A stretch of 6,835 nucleotides of DNA, from assembly GCA_030607105.1 (NCBI GenBank), contig JAUWFF010000060.1, positions 1 to 6,835 on the forward strand. The letters run 5' to 3'. Numbering within the stretch: the first letter of the stretch is position 1; each line of letters opens with the position of its first letter. The notes below the pieces were generated by a model. That model made no database searches and was not told the DNA's origin. It saw only the letters and a program-made list of their open reading frames with translations. Made by a program: the position numbers and the translations under genes. Origin of the DNA: Filomicrobium sp. GTDB lineage: Bacteria; Pseudomonadota; Alphaproteobacteria; Rhizobiales; Hyphomicrobiaceae. Below are positions 1 to 5,845 of the stretch, piece by piece.

Positions 1-256
1 GGCCTTGCAGGCCCTGGTCAATACCCTGTTTGACGGACGCAGCCAGAAAGTTGACCAGAACCGGACCCTGCTGGAGCCTGAAGTATCCAATGCCCGCAGC
101 CAACACCGCCAAGATTGCGATTGGCACGGCGATCGTGGCCACCAATCCCACACAAACCCGTCGCCAGACTGGCGGTGCCGTCCCCTTCTGACGCGGCGAC
201 CTCGTAAGCTTGCCTACAGCGCGTCGCTGATGCGCATGTTGTGAATCCGGCGGCAT
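1..256 (-). CDS. Membrane-anchored protein, probably AsmA/DUF3971 (YhdP)-like, N-terminal fragment
   Basis: Partial gene: 85 codons are visible, from ATG at 256-254 to the left edge, with no stop. The frame is closed upstream by an in-frame TGA, and this ATG is the only ATG between the two, though it has no clear Shine-Dalgarno. The product begins with a basic, hydrophilic tail of about 35 residues (RRAVGKLTRSPRQKG, then WRR). One transmembrane segment follows at about residues 37-58, rich in V, I, A and L, then GYFRLQQGPVLVNFLAASV and an amphipathic stretch. A basic cytoplasmic N-terminus, a single anchor and a Q-G-P-(V/I)-x-(V/L)-x-F-L motif right after it recall large alphaproteobacterial AsmA/DUF3971 proteins, a family linked to envelope lipid transport or outer-membrane homeostasis. 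The anchor is seen directly. The family is inferred from this short N-terminus and could be wrong. The gene is divergent from the peroxiredoxin gene. Confidence 0.55.
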   Translation of the reverse strand, partial: MPPDSQHAHQRRAVGKLTRSPRQKGTAPPVWRRVCVGLVATIAVPIAILAVLAAGIGYFRLQQGPVLVNFLAASVKQGIDQGLQG

Positions 257-615
257 GGATTTCGGCGGAAGTTGCTGATGAGCCGTCAAATAAGCCAACC
301 TTCAACTTGTTTAGCGAACGATCCGAACCGCCCTACTGAGCCCGAACAACTCGAAATCACACGACTGATCCGCATCCGCGAGCCAACGCATCTGCAGCGC
401 GAGGAACTTCCTATGCCGGCAGTTGGCCAACATATTGCTAACTTCACATCAAACCTATTGCTTCCGAGCATCCCTTGGCCAAAAGCTTTCGCTGGAATTG
501 TGAAACCATCCACACCGCAACAGACGTAACAACGAAGCGCCGGGAGCAATACCACCCCCAACGTTGTCTAGCTCGACATAGGCATGTCCTTAAGGCGGCA
601 GAAGAAAGGCAAGAC
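257..615. other. Divergent intergenic spacer, no gene recognised
   Basis: This spacer of about 360 bp separates the minus-strand membrane-protein gene from the peroxiredoxin. It must hold the promoters of both, but I could not point to a convincing -35/-10 pair. The best plus-strand candidate is TTGTCT near 564-569, with only a poor -10 near 587. Short open frames cross it on both strands, but none has a recognisable motif or a good ribosome binding site. The peroxiredoxin frame stays open back to an ATG at 475. Those extra 47 residues are rich in His, Arg and Cys and do not resemble the family, so I treat them as untranslated leader. No tRNA or riboswitch fold was recognised. Confidence 0.5.
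605..609 (+). promoter_or_regulatory. Ribosome binding site deciding the peroxiredoxin start
   Basis: AAAGG lies 6 nt upstream of ATG 616. It supports the short 155-residue product over the 202-residue frame that opens at 475. Confidence 0.5.
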
Positions 616-1083
616 ATGGTCACAGAGGGTAAGAAAGTTCCAAACATCAAACTTATGGACTCCGATGGCGAACTCGTTGAGCTGTCCAAGCTCAAGGGGT
701 CGATTGTGGTAGTATATTTCTACCCCAAGGACGACACTTCAGGTTGCACCAAGGAAGCTTTGGATTTCACGTCCCTTATCTCCGAATTCAAGGACGCAGG
801 TGCCATCGTTTTGGGCATTTCCCCCGACAGCGAGAAAAGCCACAAAAAGTTCACAGACAAACACGACCTCAAGCTAAGGCTGCTCGCCGACGTCGATAAG
901 AAGGCGGCGGAGGCCTACGAAGTTTGGGTGGAAAAGTCCATGTATGGAAGAAAATACATGGGCGTCGAAAGATCGACGTTTTTGATCGACAAGACAGGCA
1001 AGCTTGCGCGCGCCTGGCGCAAGGTCAAAGTTCCAGGTCACGTGTCGGAAGTCCTTGCAGCCGTAAAGGAGTTGGGCACCTAA
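616..1083 (+). CDS. bcp: Peroxiredoxin, Bcp/PrxQ subfamily, lacking the usual resolving cysteine
   Basis: A 155-residue thiol peroxidase expected to reduce hydrogen peroxide and organic hydroperoxides in the cytoplasm. Length matches the family (E. coli Bcp is 156 residues). The thioredoxin-fold core is visible: strand VVVYFYPKDD (31-40), active-site loop T41-S-G-C44 (the P-x-x-x-T/S-x-x-C signature), LGISPDS (66-72), and the late motif YGRKYMGVERSTFLID (110-125) with the conserved active-site Arg119. Cys44 is the peroxidatic cysteine and the only cysteine in the protein. The residue five positions later, a resolving Cys in many PrxQ/Bcp proteins, is Leu49, so this is a 1-Cys form relying on an external thiol. 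The start at 616 is chosen over an upstream in-frame ATG at 475 because AAAGG lies 6 nt before it and homology begins there. It is divergent from the AsmA-like gene, and no clear terminator follows. Confidence 0.93.
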   Translation: MVTEGKKVPNIKLMDSDGELVELSKLKGSIVVVYFYPKDDTSGCTKEALDFTSLISEFKDAGAIVLGISPDSEKSHKKFTDKHDLKLRLLADVDKKAAEAYEVWVEKSMYGRKYMGVERSTFLIDKTGKLARAWRKVKVPGHVSEVLAAVKELGT

Positions 1084-1312
1084 TCGACTACAAAATTCTG
1101 ACTTCAGACAGCAGAAAGGCGGCCACTGACAACTTTGTCACCGTCCCAGCGAAACGCCAGACTTATCGCCAGTTCGGGGCGCGTGACCTCGCTTAACAAT
1201 CGTGCTAATCGCGGCCTCGTCAGGGTTCGCGGATACCTGATTGCGGAGGGTGTCAAACGAGGGGCTTGGGCGTCTTTCCGTTCAGGTTGCGCAACATGGA
1301 GGGCGCTGACAG

Positions 1313-1819
1313 ATGCTAACAAACTTCAAGAGAAACGAGGCAGAGATGCCAAAACCACCTGCGCAACCGGTTCCACCGGCGCACACCACTGCACAGCCTC
1401 CATCGCCGACGGCGAAACCCCGCCCGACAAGTCAGACGCCGCCCTCCGTGATCGGCCCTGACCTTACCATCCACGGGAATCTCAGCTCCGAAGGACAGGT
1501 TCAAATTGATGGCAGGGTGGAAGGCGATATCCACGGCACGCATATCATTGTTGGCGAACGCGCCCACATCACCGGCGGCATCATCGCCGAGGAAGTCGTA
1601 GTGCGGGGTCACGTCATGGGCTCTGTACGCGGCAAACGCGTCATGCTTCAGGCGCAAAGCCACGTCGAAGGCGACATCTATCACACGGCGCTCGCCATTG
1701 AGCAGGGAGCATTCTTCGAGGGCAAGTCGCGTCGCAGCGAGGACCCCATTGCCAGTGCCGCCCCGACTGAAAAGCCGCCAATGCTGATGCCAGTCACCAC
1801 CGACGACATTGCTTCCTGA
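1313..1819 (+). CDS. Bactofilin (polymer-forming cytoskeletal protein, DUF583)
   Basis: A 168-residue bactofilin, a family that self-assembles without nucleotide into beta-helical filaments, often on the inner membrane, where they scaffold cell-wall or morphogenesis enzymes. Architecture: a disordered N-terminal tail rich in Pro, Ala and Thr (about residues 12-44), then the right-handed beta-helix repeats from about residue 46 (VIGPDLTIHGNLSSEG, VQIDGRVEGDI, AHITGGIIAEEVVVRGHVMGSVRG, SHVEGDIYHTALAIEQGAFFEG), then a short Pro-rich C-terminal tail. The G-x-(V/I)-x-G-(D/S)-(I/V) periodicity and the terminal GAFFEG are diagnostic. Two starts are possible: ATG 1313, with GGAGGG at 1298-1303, or ATG 1346 (residue 12, MPKPPA), with ACGAGG at 1335-1340. 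I keep 1313 because its spacing of about 9 nt is good and a short basic leader is common in the family. No M23 peptidase gene lies directly beside it, although that pairing is frequent. Confidence 0.92.
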   Translation: MLTNFKRNEAEMPKPPAQPVPPAHTTAQPPSPTAKPRPTSQTPPSVIGPDLTIHGNLSSEGQVQIDGRVEGDIHGTHIIVGERAHITGGIIAEEVVVRGHVMGSVRGKRVMLQAQSHVEGDIYHTALAIEQGAFFEGKSRRSEDPIASAAPTEKPPMLMPVTTDDIAS

Positions 1820-1834
1820 CACCAATCATCAAGT

Positions 1835-1862
1835 GGCGGACCGCAGTTCCTAGCGGCCCGCT
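1835..1862. terminator. Imperfect GC-rich hairpin between convergent genes, possible bidirectional terminator
   Basis: The arm GGCGGACCGC (1835-1844) pairs with GCGGCCCGCT (1853-1862) around an 8-nt loop. This gives 8 Watson-Crick pairs, one G-T wobble and one A-C mismatch. It sits 16 nt after the bactofilin stop and 89 nt beyond the ATPase stop on the other strand, where a shared terminator would be expected. No T-tract follows on either strand, so it is not a canonical intrinsic terminator and may only protect the 3' ends. Confidence 0.3.
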
Positions 1863-1950
1863 TGAGCTTCCTGCCTTGTGGCGTCACCGCCGCGGGGTAT
1901 TCTTTCGCCTTACAGCCGGTCTCGTCCAAACCGAACCGTCCGCTCTCAAA

Positions 1951-4584
1951 TCACCAGTCCAAATCAACACGCCACGGTGATAATCCAACCCGCGTCCCGT
2001 TCAATCCCGCAAAGGACTGCTCACGGCACGTGAGAACGACGACCTGATGGTACCCGGACGCAACTCTCAGAGAACGAAACATCTGAGAGATACGCCCAGT
2101 ATCGCTATATGCCAGCGGGTCGTCCAACATCAGCGGAACAGGCTTTCCGTGCTCTGCTAACAGCCGCGCATAGGCCAGCCGCACCAGGATCGCCAACTGT
2201 TCCTGAGTACCGTCACTGAGCCTGTCGATAGCCTCCATCTCGCCGCCTCGGATCAGACTTTCTGCAGCAAAGCCCTCCTTGAATTGCAACTGGGCTTCGC
2301 CAAAAACCACCTCCAGGTAGGGCCTCACGCGTTCCATCAAAGGCGCCATCAGATGTTCCCGTGAGGAACCCCGCGCCGCTTGAAGGGCCTCACTCAAAAG
2401 CTCCAGCGCGCCAATTTCCGCTTTGATCTCCTCCACTACGCCATCGGCCCGCTGCAGCTCGCCTTCGAGCTCGGCCAACCGCTGCCCCACCCCGCTATTG
2501 GTGAGCGCTTCGATCTGAGCTATCAGCGCTACCCTCCGCTCCCGAAGCCTAACGGCTTCAGCGCGCGCCGCCTCACAATCCCTGCGCGCCGTCTCGACAC
2601 GCGCCCTGATAGCACGCATGGAATCATCATCGGGCAGAACCTGCTGCAACGCGCTAACCTTGCGTAGCGCTTCGCCCGCATCCTGGTCCACGACGGCCAC
2701 TCGTGCCTCAAGCTCGGCCAACCGCTCCGCCCGAACATCATCGGGCCCAAGCAGCTTCTCGAGTTCCTCGATCTGCTGCCGGCCCGCCGCTGCTCGCGCC
2801 TCAGCTTCCGCCCGGGCTGCCTGGGCGGTTTTCGCGGACTGCGCGAACCCTGGATAGGACTGGCGCGCATCCGTCAGGGCCTTTGCCAACTCTCTGAAAC
2901 GCTGTTCGAGCTCCGCGTCATCCGCCTCGAGGTCGCAATGCTCAAATTCAAGCATTCCAAGTTGGTTCTCGAAGTCGGCGACGTCACTACGCAGCGGCGC
3001 AAGACCATCCGGCGCAACACGCCGCAGCTCCGCAATCGACAGCGATAACGCCCGATCCCTCTTGGAGCGTTCAGCCAGCAGTACTTCCGCACCGAGGAGA
3101 TCTTCGGCGCCCACCTGAGCCAGCAGTTTGTCCCGCTCATCGATCAGCCGCGCGCGCTCGGCCAAATCCCGCTCCCGGCTCTCGGCACCACCAGGTGAGA
3201 CCTCTATCCGCCCAATCCCGGGAACTTCCAAGGTCACAGGCTCGGTCGCGATAATTTCAGCACCGTCGGCAAGAACCTCGCCGTGAAGTCGGACATGCCC
3301 TTCCACTGCAAAGTCATAAGCGATTCGGATAGTCGGGCTCTCCGCGGCGATGCGTTCATCCAAGAGCTGGCGCTGCTGGTCGAGCCGCTTGATCCGTTCA
3401 ACACGTTCGGAAGTTGCCGGGTCTAAGCGCATCCGCTCGGCCTCGACCGCCACCTCCTGTTCAAGCCGCTCCGCATTGGACAGCGCCATCGCGCGTTCCG
3501 CCAGCCTCCCTGCCACATCGCGGGCGCGCATCAGCTGTTGCAGCTGGTTTTGCTGATCCGACAGGCGGACACCGTCGGCGCGTGCTGTCTCCTCCTGGAC
3601 CGTCGCCGTTTCCGCCGATTCAATCAGCGCCGGCAGACGGGACGTTACCACTGACAGACGCGTGCTGATTTCCGCAAGACGATCCTGATCCGATCGGAAC
3701 CTCTTGAGTGCTTCATGAGACGCCTCCTGATCCTTCAGGCGGATCCTTACCTCGTCTTGGGCCTGACGCAGTGCCAGCCGCTGCTGTTCGACCTTCTCCA
3801 ATTCCTCGACCGCGTCGGCTGCAGCCAGTTCAAGCGCATTCAGGACATCCGGATGGCCGACTTCCGCAAAACGGCCCTGTAGCAGATCAAGCTCAACTTG
3901 TGCGCTTTGAACACGCGCAACAGCCGCCTGAGCCTCCTCAAGCTGTTGCTTCAACTTCGCCTGGGTTTCGAGCGCGACATCGTAACGCCCGCCCTTCCTG
4001 GGTCCCCGCTGCGTGACAAGGTCATCAAGCTGGGCTTTGACACGGGCCTGCACGGCATCCGCCCAGGTCACCCCAGTAATCGCCCCGAGCTGCCCCTGAA
4101 TGGCCCGCGTCAACGCGTTGCGTTCCCCACGGTCCTTCGGCTTGTCCGGGCTCGGCAGCTCCAAGGCATCCTTTTGTCGGACCCAGACAAGACCAAGTTC
4201 AGCCGGTCCGGCCACGACATCAAGAAGCTCACCAAAAGCGACATCCGCATCCGCGCTGCGAGCGATAACGCTACGCTTATTAAGATCAGTGAGCTGCGCG
4301 CGCGGGCGCTTGCCATACCGTTTGCTGATCCGCCACAGCTTGCCGTTGATTTCGAGATCAGCCTCAATGAGCGGCTGACCACCTCCATAAGGCGTGAGTC
4401 TTCTGACCGCATCTCCACTGGAATTGTGCTTCAAGGTAAGCAACATCTGCAACGCACGAAACAGCGTCGACTTTCCCATCTCATTGGGCCCGGCAAGCAC
4501 ATCAAGCCTGCCCGAGAACCCCTCGACGGCCACGGCGTCGCAAAACCGCCCGACTTCAAAGACGCGCACCGCTTTGATCTTCAT
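1951..4584 (-). CDS. SbcC/Rad50-like coiled-coil ATPase (YhaN-type), DNA repair
   Basis: An 877-residue SMC/Rad50-class ABC ATPase, presumed partner of the nuclease encoded just upstream, acting on DNA ends or structured DNA. The N-terminal half-site has Walker A GPNEMGKST (residues 32-40) and a Q-loop at WVRQKD (Q137). Long coiled-coil arms run from about 205 to 415 and 467 to 735, rich in Glu, Ala, Leu, Arg and Gln. The C-terminal half-site has signature LSDGTQEQL (789-797), Walker B VPLMLDD (816-822) and D-loop AYSD (825-828). No CxxC zinc hook is present; residues about 417-466 between the arms are short beta strands and Gly/Pro turns instead. Walker B ends in Asp-Asp rather than Asp-Glu, and the usual switch His is replaced by Cys853/Arg854 (VVVLTCRE). 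The ATG overlaps the nuclease TGA by 4 nt (ATGA), implying coupled translation. Its length and order of parts match COG4717/YhaN-like proteins better than classical SbcC. Confidence 0.9.
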   Translation of the reverse strand: MKIKAVRVFEVGRFCDAVAVEGFSGRLDVLAGPNEMGKSTLFRALQMLLTLKHNSSGDAVRRLTPYGGGQPLIEADLEINGKLWRISKRYGKRPRAQLTDLNKRSVIARSADADVAFGELLDVVAGPAELGLVWVRQKDALELPSPDKPKDRGERNALTRAIQGQLGAITGVTWADAVQARVKAQLDDLVTQRGPRKGGRYDVALETQAKLKQQLEEAQAAVARVQSAQVELDLLQGRFAEVGHPDVLNALELAAADAVEELEKVEQQRLALRQAQDEVRIRLKDQEASHEALKRFRSDQDRLAEISTRLSVVTSRLPALIESAETATVQEETARADGVRLSDQQNQLQQLMRARDVAGRLAERAMALSNAERLEQEVAVEAERMRLDPATSERVERIKRLDQQRQLLDERIAAESPTIRIAYDFAVEGHVRLHGEVLADGAEIIATEPVTLEVPGIGRIEVSPGGAESRERDLAERARLIDERDKLLAQVGAEDLLGAEVLLAERSKRDRALSLSIAELRRVAPDGLAPLRSDVADFENQLGMLEFEHCDLEADDAELEQRFRELAKALTDARQSYPGFAQSAKTAQAARAEAEARAAAGRQQIEELEKLLGPDDVRAERLAELEARVAVVDQDAGEALRKVSALQQVLPDDDSMRAIRARVETARRDCEAARAEAVRLRERRVALIAQIEALTNSGVGQRLAELEGELQRADGVVEEIKAEIGALELLSEALQAARGSSREHLMAPLMERVRPYLEVVFGEAQLQFKEGFAAESLIRGGEMEAIDRLSDGTQEQLAILVRLAYARLLAEHGKPVPLMLDDPLAYSDTGRISQMFRSLRVASGYHQVVVLTCREQSFAGLNGTRVGLSPWRVDLDW

Positions 4585-5711
4585 CCATCCCCCGCCATTT
4601 CCTGGCTGGCGAGCGCTGCTAGCCGCATCAGTGCCGCAGCTGCAATCTTCTGCCGTGAGTCATTGTCGTTGGCAGCGATGCCACTGAGAAACTCCACTGC
4701 TTGAGCAAGCTCGGTGCTCTCGGCGAACACGGCATAGTCATCATCGCAAACCGGCAACAGCGCCGATAAGTCAGCCTTAAGCAACTGCAGTTTCGCTTCG
4801 AGGGTGGCGCACCAATCCTCAACCGCCGCGATATCCTGAAGAGCGATCCGCCCCGCAAGCGCCAATCGTAGGATCAACCGGCCTGGGTCATCAGTTAGTT
4901 CGTCAATCTCACGCCCGATGGCCGCAAGATCATCAATTGCCGATATTGCATAATTTCGCTTGGCCCAGACAAAACTCGCACACTCGACATCCTCAACCCT
5001 TGGCTCCGCGCCGGCGGTATCGATGCAGACCACAAGGACCGAACCAGGCGCGTTGTCGGGAAAACGGTCGGGCTCTGGTGTTCCCGAATAATACGTCCGC
5101 GCGTTTTCGCGGCGGCGGCCGTGCCAGTCGCCCAGCGCCAGATAATCGAGCGCGGCCTTTTGCGCGCGGTCGGCATCGATGGAAACCGAGCTTTCCTGAG
5201 CACTGCCAAATCCCCTGACGGACCCATGCGCCAAACCGATACGAACCGCGCCCGCCGGCGTTTCCGCACGATCCATCCAGGCCGTCGGATCCTCCGCCAC
5301 GCTATGCGCCACTAATGGCGCCGGCAGCAACCATATGCCTGGCTCCAACTCGACAGGACGCGGCGTATCAAGCACACGTATATTGTCTGGCAGCTCCTCC
5401 CCTCTAAGTCTCTGCCAGACGCCTTGTGGGCGCGCGGGATCATGGTTACCCGGCAACAGCCACCACGTCACATGTTCGGCGCGGCTCATGCGGTGAATCG
5501 GCTGCATCAGTGTTACATGCGAAATGACTTCGCCATCGTAGACATCGCCCGCCACGAGCACATGGCAGACCTGTCGATCAAGGGCAATCCTTGCGATACG
5601 ATCAATGACCGAGATACGTGCGGCCTCCAGCTTGCCCGCGACCCGCTCTTCAAAGTTGCGGAACGGCTTGCCGATCTGCCAATCGGATGTGTGAATGAAC
5701 CGTATTGCCAC
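4581..5711 (-). CDS. SbcD/Mre11-like metallophosphoesterase (YhaO-type DNA repair exonuclease)
   Basis: A 376-residue calcineurin-like phosphoesterase of the DNA-exonuclease branch, expected to be a metal-dependent nuclease working with the downstream ATPase. Motifs in order: HTSDWQIG (7-14), AGDVYD (54-59), PGNHD (87-91), GLAHG (159-163, His162) and LGDWHG (193-198), followed by YYSGTPEPDRF (207-217), like the YPGTPE segment of SbcD. After about residue 225 comes a capping and ATPase-binding region ending in a predicted helix rich in Ala and Leu. In motif I the usual D-x-H is D10-W-Q12, a Gln replacing a metal-site His; the other metal ligands are present. The start is GTG at 5711-5709. An in-frame TGA lies upstream with no other ATG or GTG between, and AGGAG (5722-5726) precedes it by 10 nt. 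This is the first gene of a two-gene operon behind an SOS box. Confidence 0.9.
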   Translation of the reverse strand: MAIRFIHTSDWQIGKPFRNFEERVAGKLEAARISVIDRIARIALDRQVCHVLVAGDVYDGEVISHVTLMQPIHRMSRAEHVTWWLLPGNHDPARPQGVWQRLRGEELPDNIRVLDTPRPVELEPGIWLLPAPLVAHSVAEDPTAWMDRAETPAGAVRIGLAHGSVRGFGSAQESSVSIDADRAQKAALDYLALGDWHGRRRENARTYYSGTPEPDRFPDNAPGSVLVVCIDTAGAEPRVEDVECASFVWAKRNYAISAIDDLAAIGREIDELTDDPGRLILRLALAGRIALQDIAAVEDWCATLEAKLQLLKADLSALLPVCDDDYAVFAESTELAQAVEFLSGIAANDNDSRQKIAAAALMRLAALASQEMAGDG

Positions 5712-5721
5712 CCAGGCCCCA

Positions 5722-5726
5722 CTCCT
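5722..5726 (-). promoter_or_regulatory. Ribosome binding site supporting the GTG start of the nuclease gene
   Basis: AGGAG on the minus strand lies 10 nt before GTG 5711. It supports a GTG start for which no ATG alternative exists upstream in frame. Confidence 0.55.
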
Positions 5727-5748
5727 GTGCGCCGAATCAGAATGAAAA

Positions 5749-5763
5749 GTTCATACTTTGTTC
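5749..5763 (-). promoter_or_regulatory. LexA-binding SOS box, GTTC-N7-GTTC
   Basis: The plus strand reads GTTC (5749-5752), seven bases, GTTC (5760-5763), the direct-repeat LexA site described for Alphaproteobacteria; on the minus strand it is GAAC-N7-GAAC. It is a perfect match in both half-sites. It overlaps the -10 and spacer of the nuclease/ATPase promoter and lies 37 bp upstream of the nuclease start, where LexA binding would block RNA polymerase. The neighbouring genes are DNA-repair genes, which makes a chance match less likely. The divergent oxidoreductase gene starts 82 bp away on the other side. Confidence 0.8.
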
Positions 5764-5776
5764 TCACAAAAGTCAA
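5750..5776 (-). promoter_or_regulatory. Putative sigma70-type promoter of the nuclease/ATPase operon
   Basis: On the minus strand TTGACT (5776-5771, five of six matches to the -35 consensus) is followed after 15 nt by TATGAA (5755-5750) as a -10. A one- or two-base shift of the -10 would give more usual spacing. Transcription would begin near 5743, leaving a leader of about 30 nt with the AGGAG ribosome binding site. The LexA box lies inside this promoter. Confidence 0.5.
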
Positions 5777-5831
5777 GACAGGAACACGGCTTATCGACAG
5801 TAGAATTCAAGCACCCCCTTCAGCGAAAACC

Positions 5832-5837
5832 AAGGAG
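5832..5837 (+). promoter_or_regulatory. Ribosome binding site of the FAD oxidoreductase gene
   Basis: AAGGAG lies 8 nt before GTG 5846. It is near-consensus in sequence and spacing and fixes the non-ATG start. Confidence 0.7.
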
Positions 5838-5845
5838 ATCACTTC

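Noticed and set aside
18..305. Minus-strand 95-codon open frame over the left end
   Set aside because: It overlaps the better-supported frame that opens at 256 and encodes a clear transmembrane anchor. Its own translation, rich in Gly, Ser and Cys, shows no domain.
316..328. GAAC-N5-GAAC direct repeat in the divergent spacer, resembling an SOS box
   Set aside because: The spacing is 5 rather than 7 bases, so the half-sites would not be in register for LexA.
475..615. N-terminal extension of the peroxiredoxin from ATG 475
   Set aside because: The 47 extra residues do not look like a signal peptide or any family extension, and the internal ATG at 616 has a ribosome binding site and gives the normal family length.
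1316..1825. Minus-strand 169-codon open frame antisense to bactofilin
   Set aside because: It mirrors the bactofilin gene almost exactly, and the sense frame has unmistakable beta-helix repeats; the antisense translation has no motif.
3898..4704. Plus-strand open frame of 268 codons antisense to the ATPase and nuclease genes
   Set aside because: It lies wholly over two well-supported minus-strand genes, has no recognisable motif and no convincing ribosome binding site, and its Arg/Ser/Pro-rich composition is typical of antisense frames in GC-rich coding DNA.
1951..5711. Anti-phage defence system built on a nuclease plus ATPase pair
   Set aside because: The pair resembles some defence operons in architecture, but it sits among housekeeping genes, shows no integrase, transposon or atypical composition, and has an SOS box consistent with DNA repair.
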